NCBI GenBank assembly: GCA_964503455.1
Contig: CAZCZR010000083.1
Location: forward strand, 1-6,499
Origin: CAZCZR01 sp964503455
Lineage (GTDB): Bacteria > Bacillota > Clostridia > UBA1381
Reading direction: 5' to 3'
Length of the DNA: 6,499 bases
Positions 1 through 4,814 of the stretch are shown here, piece by piece. A program made the position numbers and the translations under genes. The notes beneath the pieces were generated by a model that did no database searches, was not told the origin of the DNA, and worked only from the letters and a program-made list of their open reading frames with translations. Each line of letters opens with the position of its first letter. The first letter of the stretch is position 1.

Positions 1-2
1 AT

Positions 3-92
3 TTAACTGAATATGGAATACAAAGAGTTCTCGGCGAATTGAAACGCTGTGGAGAGCAAATTAAACCCGATGAATTGGAGAAGCTGAAATGA
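3..92 (+). CDS. C-terminal end of an unidentified protein (5' partial)
   Basis: The third plus-strand frame is open from the window edge to a TGA at 90-92 and encodes 29 residues. The tail is charged and helix-like (it ends KPDELEKLK). The other two plus frames close quickly here, and the ATG of the next, decayed gene overlaps the stop (ATGA at 89-92), an arrangement typical of translationally coupled genes. I do not recognise the protein. The start lies outside the window, so neither family nor function can be given. Confidence 0.5.
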   Translation, partial: LTEYGIQRVLGELKRCGEQIKPDELEKLK

Positions 93-279
93 TTACTACA
101 CACTATATGCAATTAAACGCCATACCGTTTTAAAAAATAAAGAACGGCAGCAAAACGATTGAAATTCGCTGTAATGATGAAAACAGCAACTGATAAAAGT
201 AAATGACATCATTGCTTTTACCATTGTCGGAGGCAGGGAAGGTATAACATTGTCCATAAGCGCCGCTTTTTATGATTGA
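89..279 (+). pseudogene. Decayed ASCH-domain protein gene (nonsense codon plus frameshift)
   Basis: Read across two breaks, this stretch matches the N-terminal half of small firmicute ASCH-domain proteins (a beta-barrel fold tied to RNA or nucleotide binding). The visible pieces are MQLNAIPF from 107, then KIKNGSKTIEIR (134-169), then, in another frame, KVNDIIAF (196-219). An in-frame TAA at 131-133 sits where the family normally has Glu (a GAA to TAA change would explain it). A second break falls at about 182, where a conserved DEKRQ-like segment is missing bases and reading moves to the frame beginning at 184. That frame ends at TGA 277-279, so the second half of the domain is absent. The gene overlapped the stop of the upstream gene and is now non-functional. 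The family assignment rests on remembered consensus, not on a search. Confidence 0.6.
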
Positions 280-304
280 CAAAGCCGGTACGGTGAGGTA
301 TAAT
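276..304 (+). promoter_or_regulatory. Consensus sigma-A promoter for the gtrA-lar operon
   Basis: TTGACA at 276-281 and TATAAT at 299-304 are separated by exactly 17 bp, a perfect match to the housekeeping promoter. Transcription should start near 311, giving a leader of about 58 nt before the GtrA-family gene at 370. The -35 hexamer overlaps the end of the decayed ASCH gene. No other promoter this strong is seen before the end of the plus-strand run at 4072, so it probably serves the whole operon. Confidence 0.8.
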
Positions 305-314
305 ATACACAGTA

Positions 315-341
315 CAGGCGGTAATTATGCGATAATGCCTG
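315..341 (+). promoter_or_regulatory. Bulged inverted repeat in the operon leader
   Basis: CAGGC (315-319) pairs with GCCTG (337-341), and inside it ATTAT (324-328) pairs with ATAAT (332-336) around a GCG loop; GGTA (320-323) is bulged. It begins within a few bases of the predicted transcription start. It could be an operator half-site pair or a small 5' hairpin that stabilises the transcript. No ligand or regulator can be named from the sequence. Confidence 0.35.
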
Positions 342-369
342 AAATACATTATGAGAGGTTTAGAGGAAA

Positions 370-915
370 ATGAAAGCATTTCTTGCGTCTGCGGCGGATT
401 TTCTTAATAAAGCGGGCAAAGGTACGGTCAATTTTATACTGAAACCATTCGGAAAGAGCATAACCGACAGCGGATGGGAGGCATTGGTGCAGTTTATTAA
501 ATTCGGTCTTGTTGGGGCAATGAATACGCTGGTGGATTATTTTACATATTTGATAACGCTGTTTGCCTTTACAAGGCTGCATCTGTTCGGAGAGAAGGCA
601 TATCTTGCGGCGACCTTCTGCGGCTTCGCGGTCAGCTTTGTAAATATGTTTTACTGGAATAACAAATATGTGTTCAAGAAAAAAGAGGGGGAGAGCCGTT
701 CGGCAGCAGCGTCGTTTGTGAAGCTCTTTTTCTCATATGCGCTCACGGGAGTGGTCATAAAGCCCGTGTGTATGTATTTACTGGTGGATATTGCCGGATT
801 TTGGGAGACTCTCGCGCCGATACCGGTCATGCTTGTGACGATACCGCTTAACTTTATTTTAAGCAAGCTGTGGGCGTTTAAAGCGGGGAAGAGGGAGAAA
901 AACGATGAACCCTGA
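370..915 (+). CDS. GtrA-family membrane protein
   Basis: This 181-residue protein has the features of the GtrA family, small four-helix inner-membrane proteins. Characterised members are thought to flip undecaprenyl-phosphate-linked sugars for cell-envelope glycosylation. Predicted membrane segments are roughly 43-67, 78-98, 117-140 and 148-168. Family landmarks are KFGLVGAMNTLVDY (44-57), WNNKYVFKKK (96-105) and the closing NFILSKLWAFK (161-171). An extra hydrophilic or amphipathic stretch of about 35 residues precedes the first helix. The ATG follows GAGAGG (353-358, 11 nt away) and AGAGG (362-366, only 3 nt away); a TAG at 361-363 blocks any upstream start in frame. It is the first gene after the consensus promoter, and 158 bp separate it from larE. 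Nothing obvious links lipid-sugar flipping to the cofactor genes behind it, so co-transcription may be incidental. The family is secure; the substrate is unknown. Confidence 0.85.
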   Translation: MKAFLASAADFLNKAGKGTVNFILKPFGKSITDSGWEALVQFIKFGLVGAMNTLVDYFTYLITLFAFTRLHLFGEKAYLAATFCGFAVSFVNMFYWNNKYVFKKKEGESRSAAASFVKLFFSYALTGVVIKPVCMYLLVDIAGFWETLAPIPVMLVTIPLNFILSKLWAFKAGKREKNDEP

Positions 916-998
916 CATATAAAAAGTCTTGCGGCGGATCCGGCTCCCGCTGCGGGATTTGCGAGAGCGCGGGCCGATGTGCGGCTTGAGCTTTGCAT

Positions 999-1014
999 AA
1001 GCGGCATACCGCTT
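999..1014 (+). repeat. Inverted repeat upstream of larE
   Basis: AAGCGG (999-1004) and CCGCTT (1009-1014) form a perfect 6-bp stem with a CATA loop in the 158-bp gap between the GtrA gene and larE. No T-run follows, so it is not a standard terminator. It may be an RNA processing or attenuation element, or chance in a GC-rich spacer. Confidence 0.3.
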
Positions 1015-1073
1015 CTTATAAGGGTTTAAAGCGGAAACGGTTTTCGGACGCATTGTCCGGTGAGGAGAAGCGT

Positions 1074-1829
1074 ATGGAAATTAAAGAATTTTTCGGGCGG
1101 TATTCTGAATGTGCGGTCGCGTTTTCGGGCGGGGCGGACTCCGCGTATCTGCTGTATGCCGCGGCAAAATACGCAAAGCGCGCAAAGGCGTATTACGTAA
1201 AAACGGCATTTCAGCCTGAGTTTGAGCTTTCTGACGCGAAACGGCTTTCAAAGAAGCTCGGCGTTGATATGCGGGTCATAGAGCTTGATGTCCTCTCCGA
1301 TGACAAAATAGCAGAAAATCCCGTAAACAGATGCTATTTCTGTAAAAAGCGCATTTTTTCGGCTATAGCGGATGCGGCGAAGGCAGACGGCTTTCCGGTT
1401 ATCGCCGACGGCACAAACGCCTCGGATAAAACAGATGACCGCCCGGGCATGAAGGCTCTTGCGGAGCTTGGAGTGCGTTCGCCCTTGCGCGAATGTGGCA
1501 TAACAAAATCGGAGGTGCGCCGTCTTTCAAAGGAAGCAGGACTGTTTACCTGCGATAAACCCGCCTATGCCTGTCTTGCAACGAGGATACCTTCGGGAGA
1601 ACGTATCACGGCCGAGATGCTTTCTTGTATAGAAGGAGCCGAGAAAGAGCTTTTTTGTATGGGATTTTCGGACTTTCGCGTAAGAACGTATCACGGTGCG
1701 GCAGTGCTGCAGTTTATACCCCCTCAGCAGGAGGAAGCGTTTTTCAGGCGCAATGAGATAATCGCGGCGCTTGGCGGGTATTTTGATAAAGTGCTGTTTG
1801 ATTTGAAAGGAAGAGTTCAAAGTGAATAA
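1074..1829 (+). CDS. larE: LarE, ATP-dependent pyridinium-biscarboxylate sulfur insertase ([4Fe-4S]-type pattern)
   Basis: LarE adenylates the carboxylates of pyridinium-3,5-biscarboxylic acid mononucleotide and replaces an oxygen with sulfur, giving the thiolated precursor of the nickel-pincer nucleotide; it acts in the cytoplasm. The 251-residue protein has the N-type ATP pyrophosphatase loop SGGADS (18-23), a CYFC pair (Cys87, Cys90) and the family segment KPAYACLATRIPSG (162-175) with Cys167. Some LarE proteins have one sacrificial cysteine. Others, as studied in Thermotoga, hold a [4Fe-4S] cluster on three conserved cysteines; Cys87, Cys90 and Cys167 fit that second class (inference by motif). 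The ATG at 1074 is preferred because AGGAG (1063-1067) lies 6 nt upstream; a frame-open TTG at 993 would add 27 residues without family resemblance. The stop overlaps the larB start by 8 bp, indicating coupled translation. Confidence 0.92.
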   Translation: MEIKEFFGRYSECAVAFSGGADSAYLLYAAAKYAKRAKAYYVKTAFQPEFELSDAKRLSKKLGVDMRVIELDVLSDDKIAENPVNRCYFCKKRIFSAIADAAKADGFPVIADGTNASDKTDDRPGMKALAELGVRSPLRECGITKSEVRRLSKEAGLFTCDKPAYACLATRIPSGERITAEMLSCIEGAEKELFCMGFSDFRVRTYHGAAVLQFIPPQQEEAFFRRNEIIAALGGYFDKVLFDLKGRVQSE

Positions 1830-2565
1830 AACAGAATTGGAATCGCTGCTTGAATCGGTAGCGGACGGCAGTGTCAGTCCCGCCGAGGCGGAGCTTCGAT
1901 TAAAAGCGGAGCCGTTTGAGGATATGGGCTGGGCAAAGCCCGATACTCATCGAGGCATACGTCAGGGTACGCCGGAGGTTATATACGGAGAGGGAAAAAC
2001 GGCTGAGCAGATCGCAAAAATAACGGCTCGTCTTTGCGGCGGTCAGAAGAATGTGCTTATAACGCGTCTTTCTGCGGAAAAGGCGGCTTTTGTAAACAGG
2101 AGCGTTCCCATAACATATTATGAAACGGCAAGGATCGGTATTGCCGGAGCGATGCCCGAACCCAATACGGACGGAACGATCGTGGTCGCCACCGGCGGCA
2201 CCAGCGATATGCCCGTAGCGGAGGAAGCCGCTCTTACGGCGGAGGTACTGGGAAACCGCGTGACAAGGCTGTATGACGTTGGTGTGTCGGGACTGCACAG
2301 GCTGTTGAAGCATAAGGATGACATTATGTCGGCGAGAGTGATAGTTGCCATAGCGGGTATGGAGGGCGCTCTTGCAAGCGTTATAGGCGGCTTGGCGGAC
2401 TGTCCCGTTATAGCGGTGCCGACAAGCGTCGGATACGGAGCGTCCTTCGGCGGATTGTCGGCGCTTTTATCCATGCTCAATTCCTGCGCGAGCGGGGTAA
2501 GCGTGGTAAACATAGACAACGGCTTCGGAGCCGGATATATTGCAAGCATGATAAACCATATGTAA
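1822..2565 (+). CDS. larB: LarB, pyridinium-3,5-biscarboxylic acid mononucleotide synthase
   Basis: LarB carboxylates the pyridinium ring of nicotinic acid adenine dinucleotide with CO2 and hydrolyses the phosphoanhydride, yielding the mononucleotide that LarE then thiolates. This 247-residue protein matches the family's usual length. The N-terminal LarB-specific part includes DTHRGIRQGTPEVIYGEGKT (41-60). The C-terminal half is a PurE/AIR-carboxylase-like domain: ATGGTSDMPVAEEA (123-136), YDVGVSGLHRLL (151-162), IAGMEGALASVIGGL (177-191) and VPTSVGYGASFGG (199-211). Cys222 in NSCASG corresponds in position to the essential cysteine reported as Cys221 in Lactiplantibacillus LarB. The start is GTG, read with an AAAGGAAGAG ribosome binding site at 1806-1814 and an 8-bp overlap with larE. 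A desulfurase gene follows 24 bp downstream. LarC, which inserts nickel, is not encoded in this window. Confidence 0.94.
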   Translation: MNKTELESLLESVADGSVSPAEAELRLKAEPFEDMGWAKPDTHRGIRQGTPEVIYGEGKTAEQIAKITARLCGGQKNVLITRLSAEKAAFVNRSVPITYYETARIGIAGAMPEPNTDGTIVVATGGTSDMPVAEEAALTAEVLGNRVTRLYDVGVSGLHRLLKHKDDIMSARVIVAIAGMEGALASVIGGLADCPVIAVPTSVGYGASFGGLSALLSMLNSCASGVSVVNIDNGFGAGYIASMINHM

Positions 2566-2589
2566 TGCTGTGATCACGGAGTAATACGC

Positions 2590-3747
2590 ATGATATATTT
2601 GGACAATGCCGCAACCACACTGAAAAAACCCGACTGTGTGATCGAGGCGGTCATCAGAGCGATGGGGACCTTGGGAAATCCCTCGCGCGGGGCGCATATG
2701 CCGTCGCTTGACGCATCGCGCACGGTATACGGCGCAAGAAAGGAGCTGGCGCGGCTTTTCAACGCGTCATCAGCTTCGGAGATAGCCTTTTCATCCAATG
2801 CGACAGAGGCGCTTAATACGGCAATATTCGGACTTTTCAAGCCGGGAGATCATATAATATCAACAGTATGCGAGCATAACTCCGTATTAAGACCGCTCTA
2901 TCTTTTAGAGCAGTCAGGAGCTTGCGTCGATTACATAGGCGCTGACGAGAACGGCGTCCTGCTTTACGAGCAGGCGGAAAAGCTTATAAAACCCGCCACC
3001 CGCGCGTTTGTTATAAGCCACGCTTCGAATGTAACGGGAAATATTGCGGATATTGCTTTTTTTGCAAAGCTGAAGCAAAAATACGGACTGCTTTTGATTG
3101 TTGACGGCGCGCAGAGCGCCGGAAGCATACCGGTCGATGTGCGGGGACAGGATATTGATGTTTTCTGCTTTACCGGACACAAGGCGCTCATGGGACCTCA
3201 GGGTACCGGCGGGCTGTATGTGAAAAAGGGAATAAAGATCCGTCCTTTAAAATCCGGCGGCAGCGGCATACACAGCTATGACAGGCTGCATCCGCAGCGT
3301 ATGCCCGATGCGCTTGAGGCAGGGACGCTCAATTGCCACGGCATAGCGGGACTTTTGGCGGCGTCGGAGTTTATAAACAAGACGGGCGTTGAAAATATTC
3401 ACTCTTATGAAATGAAGCTTGTAAAACGCTTTTACGAGGGATTGAAATCTCTTGACGGGGTTACGGTATATGGCAGCTTTTCAGGGGACAGAGCGCCGGT
3501 GGTATCGCTCAATATTGACGGATTTGACGCTGCGCGTGTAAGCGATATACTGAATACGGAATATGATATAGCCGTCCGCGCGGGAGCGCATTGTGCGCCC
3601 ATGATGCACAAGGCTCTCGGCACGGATAAAAAGGGCGCGGTAAGATTCAGCTTCGGTTATTATAATACGCAAAACGAAGCGGATGCGGCGCTTGAGGCGA
3701 TAGAAAAGATACAATCGTGCGCAGGCTCCCGCGTTAAAAATCCTTGA
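2590..3747 (+). CDS. Class V aminotransferase-fold cysteine desulfurase
   Basis: A 385-residue PLP enzyme of the cysteine desulfurase/selenocysteine lyase group, expected to take sulfur from L-cysteine as an enzyme persulfide. It starts directly with the YLDNAATT motif (3-10), lacking the N-terminal extension of SufS, which fits the short clade of desulfurase-like proteins (the TIGR01977-type family, from memory). Visible motifs: SSNATEALN (68-76), CEHNSVLRPL (94-103), SHASNVTGN (143-151), VDGAQSAG (171-178) with the PLP-contacting Asp172, FTGHKAL (194-200) with the Schiff-base Lys198, and RAGAHCAP (330-337) with the likely persulfide Cys335. CGGAG (2577-2581) stands 8 nt before the ATG. Position directly after larE-larB and before a putative Se/S carrier suggests it feeds LarE. 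A housekeeping Fe-S or selenium role cannot be excluded, and no partner such as IscU or SufU is nearby. Confidence 0.9.
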   Translation: MIYLDNAATTLKKPDCVIEAVIRAMGTLGNPSRGAHMPSLDASRTVYGARKELARLFNASSASEIAFSSNATEALNTAIFGLFKPGDHIISTVCEHNSVLRPLYLLEQSGACVDYIGADENGVLLYEQAEKLIKPATRAFVISHASNVTGNIADIAFFAKLKQKYGLLLIVDGAQSAGSIPVDVRGQDIDVFCFTGHKALMGPQGTGGLYVKKGIKIRPLKSGGSGIHSYDRLHPQRMPDALEAGTLNCHGIAGLLAASEFINKTGVENIHSYEMKLVKRFYEGLKSLDGVTVYGSFSGDRAPVVSLNIDGFDAARVSDILNTEYDIAVRAGAHCAPMMHKALGTDKKGAVRFSFGYYNTQNEADAALEAIEKIQSCAGSRVKNP

Positions 3748-3772
3748 AATACGCGAGTATTCCCGCGGATTT
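3738..3772 (+). repeat. Nested inverted repeat after the desulfurase gene
   Basis: AAATCC (3738-3743) can pair with GGATTT (3767-3772), enclosing AATAC (3748-3752) and GTATT (3757-3761) around GCGA. It overlaps the end of the desulfurase gene and has no T-run, so it is at best a weak or leaky terminator. It may be an mRNA stability element in the 100-bp gap before the DUF3343 gene. Confidence 0.35.
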
Positions 3773-3847
3773 CGTCTTGGATCCGATGATCATTTGTGCA
3801 ATATTCCGATTACCTTTAGGCTTTTGGACACACATACAAAAACGAAA

Positions 3848-4072
3848 ATGATTAAAACAATGATAACATTTTACACCACGGCGGATGCGCTTGAAACAGA
3901 GGATATAATGAGATCCGCCGCCATGCCGGGCAGACTTGTGCCTATACCGCCGAGCATATCGGCAAGCTGCGGTCTGGCATGGGTTATGCCGCCGGAGGAC
4001 CATAGCAATATACCGAGCGAAGTTTCAAGCCGTCTGCCGGAGCCTGAGAGCGTCATCAGCATTGATATTTAG
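3848..4072 (+). CDS. DUF3343 putative Se/S carrier protein
   Basis: A 74-residue protein matching the DUF3343 (Se_S_carrier-like) family, small soluble proteins found beside selenium and sulfur trafficking genes. The match covers almost the whole length: MITFYTTADALETED (5-19), the central MPGRLVPIPPSISASCGLAW (26-45) carrying the conserved Cys-Gly (Cys41), and a short C-terminal beta segment ending SVISIDI. Cys41 is the presumed carrier thiol. The ATG at 3848 gives the family's usual length; ATG at 3860 (70 residues) is possible, and a TTG at 3794 would add an 18-residue tail that does not look like the family. No clear Shine-Dalgarno precedes either ATG, which is odd for this genome. It is the last gene of the plus-strand run, 100 bp after the desulfurase, so a role in receiving that enzyme's persulfide is plausible. 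Transport activity for this family is predicted, not demonstrated here. Confidence 0.8.
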   Translation: MIKTMITFYTTADALETEDIMRSAAMPGRLVPIPPSISASCGLAWVMPPEDHSNIPSEVSSRLPEPESVISIDI

Positions 4073-4074
4073 AG

Positions 4075-4106
4075 CCTTTTTTAAAAGCGGTTCTTTAAAG
4101 AGGTTT
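4075..4106. terminator. Possible bidirectional terminator between convergent genes
   Basis: CCTTTTTTAAAAG (4075-4087) and CTTTAAAGAGG (4093-4103) form an imperfect dyad with a CGGTT loop, placed between the stops of the DUF3343 gene and the convergent regulator; it overlaps the regulator's last codons. The stem is AT-rich and only a TTT follows on the plus strand, so termination would be weak. Confidence 0.4.
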
Positions 4107-4484
4107 GGGCGCGGAAATATATTTTTTCATCATATTTACCGTTTCGCTGCTTATATGGCGTTCCACAGAGCCTGCTTCAGCGTCCGCGACTGACTCGTCA
4201 ATGCCGAGAGACTTTATCAGGAAGCGCTTTATAATATTGCGGCGCGTGTGTATCTGAGAGGCGCAGTAGCGACCCTTTTGGGTGAGAAGTATCTCGCCGT
4301 AAGGCTCATGCTCCGTAAAGCCGTGTTCTGTCAGCGCATTGACGGCTCTGTTTACGCTGGGCTTGGATATTGATAAGAATTTTGATATGTCTGTTATCCG
4401 AACTCCGCGCTTTCTTTTTGAAAGTATGTACACCGCTTCAAGGCAGCAGGCAAGAGCCGGAGAGATGTCAGTTGTCGTTTTCAT
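4095..4484 (-). CDS. DtxR/MntR-family transcriptional regulator with altered metal site
   Basis: A 129-residue protein with the two-domain layout of DtxR/MntR metalloregulators: a winged helix-turn-helix (about 14-75; VRITDISKFLSISKPSVNRA, then PYGEILLTQKG) and a helical dimerisation domain (about 78-125; RRNIIKRFLIKSLGIDES, then VERHISSE). There is no SH3-like third domain, as in MntR. Aligning by eye to Bacillus MntR without gaps over 19 residues, the expected ligands Asp8, His77, Glu99 and His103 become Cys13, Arg82, Gly105 and Arg109; only Glu16 and Glu108 remain, and His110 sits one place off. Metal sensing may therefore be lost or use different ligands. GAGGAGG (minus strand, 4492-4498) lies 7 nt before the ATG. 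It converges on the lar operon and lies just downstream of a tRNA and its terminator. Targets are unknown; control of the neighbouring operon is possible but has no direct support. Confidence 0.85.
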   Translation of the reverse strand: MKTTTDISPALACCLEAVYILSKRKRGVRITDISKFLSISKPSVNRAVNALTEHGFTEHEPYGEILLTQKGRYCASQIHTRRNIIKRFLIKSLGIDESVADAEAGSVERHISSETVNMMKKYISAPKPL

Positions 4485-4500
4485 TTAAAAGCCTCCTCAA

Positions 4501-4540
4501 AAAATAAAAAAAGGGAAGGCGGCAAAACTGCCAACCTTCC
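4501..4540 (-). terminator. Intrinsic terminator of the tRNA-Arg gene
   Basis: On the minus strand GGAAGG pairs with CCTTCC (4535-4540 with 4514-4519), extended by TGCC/GGCA (4529-4532 with 4521-4524) around a short loop, and is followed by a long T-run (the A-rich 4501-4512 of the plus strand). It sits 17 bp after the tRNA 3' end and only a few bases before the regulator's ribosome binding site. Confidence 0.85.
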
Positions 4541-4557
4541 TTGGTTGAATTATTTGA

Positions 4558-4632
4558 TGGCGCTCCCAACCGGAATCGAACCGATGACTAACCCTTAGGA
4601 GGGGTTTGTTATATCCGCTTAACTATGGGAGC
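4558..4632 (-). tRNA. tRNA-Arg (anticodon CCT)
   Basis: The minus strand folds into a complete 75-nt cloverleaf. The acceptor is GCTCCCA/TGGGAGC, with discriminator G and an encoded CCA. The D stem is GTTA/TAAC, and the anticodon stem is AACCC/GGGTT with loop CTCCTAA. The T stem is ATCGG/CCGGT with loop TTCGATT. The loop places CCT at the anticodon, which reads the arginine codon AGG. A near-consensus promoter lies just upstream and a strong hairpin terminator just downstream, so it is an independent single-tRNA unit. No integrase or direct repeat suggesting use as an attachment site is seen. Confidence 0.96.
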
Positions 4633-4652
4633 ATTTATATTCCAATGTACAT

Positions 4653-4681
4653 ATTATATCAGAATTATCCTCTAAAGTCAA
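4653..4681 (-). promoter_or_regulatory. Sigma-A promoter of tRNA-Arg
   Basis: On the minus strand TTGACT (4676-4681) and TATAAT (4653-4658) are 17 bp apart, with TGA immediately before the -10 hexamer (extended -10). Initiation near 4646 would leave a leader of about 14 nt before the tRNA 5' end at 4632, as expected for a strongly expressed tRNA. Confidence 0.85.
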
Positions 4682-4754
4682 TACTTTTTTTCCGATTCAC
4701 ATATATGACACTTTCTCAATACTCTCCGCATAGTGTAATTTTCAAAGCCGAACC

Positions 4755-4804
4755 CCGCAAAATCAAATGCGGAACGCAATCCTTTAAATGCCGGAAACGG
4801 ACAT
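4755..4804 (-). other. Short hairpins downstream of the channel-like gene
   Basis: Two small inverted repeats lie after the minus-strand stop at 4815. One is ATGCCG/CGGACAT with a GAAA loop and one bulged base (4788-4804); the other is CCGCA/TGCGG with an 8-nt loop (4755-4772). Neither has a proper T-run, so termination here is likely weak or by another mechanism. I see no gene between 4682 and 4814. Confidence 0.3.
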
Positions 4805-4814
4805 CATTCCTCTC

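Noticed and set aside
993..1073. Upstream TTG start for larE
   Set aside because: It adds 27 basic residues with no family resemblance. ATG 1074 has a well-placed AGGAG and puts the ATP-binding loop at the usual distance from the N-terminus.
2118..2549. Long minus-strand frame (143 residues) within larB
   Set aside because: It is antisense to a well-recognised gene and has the Ser/Pro/Ala-rich composition typical of shadow frames.
3871..4062. Minus-strand 63-residue frame starting MLMTLSGSGRR, with a hydrophobic stretch continuing after its TAA
   Set aside because: It looked like a small membrane-protein gene or a nonsense-broken one following the regulator, but it lies opposite the plus-strand DUF3343 gene, whose family motif is recognisable. 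Its codon quality is a shadow effect.
4558..4632. tRNA gene as an integration site for a mobile element
   Set aside because: No integrase, no direct repeat of the tRNA 3' end and no element boundary could be found on either side.
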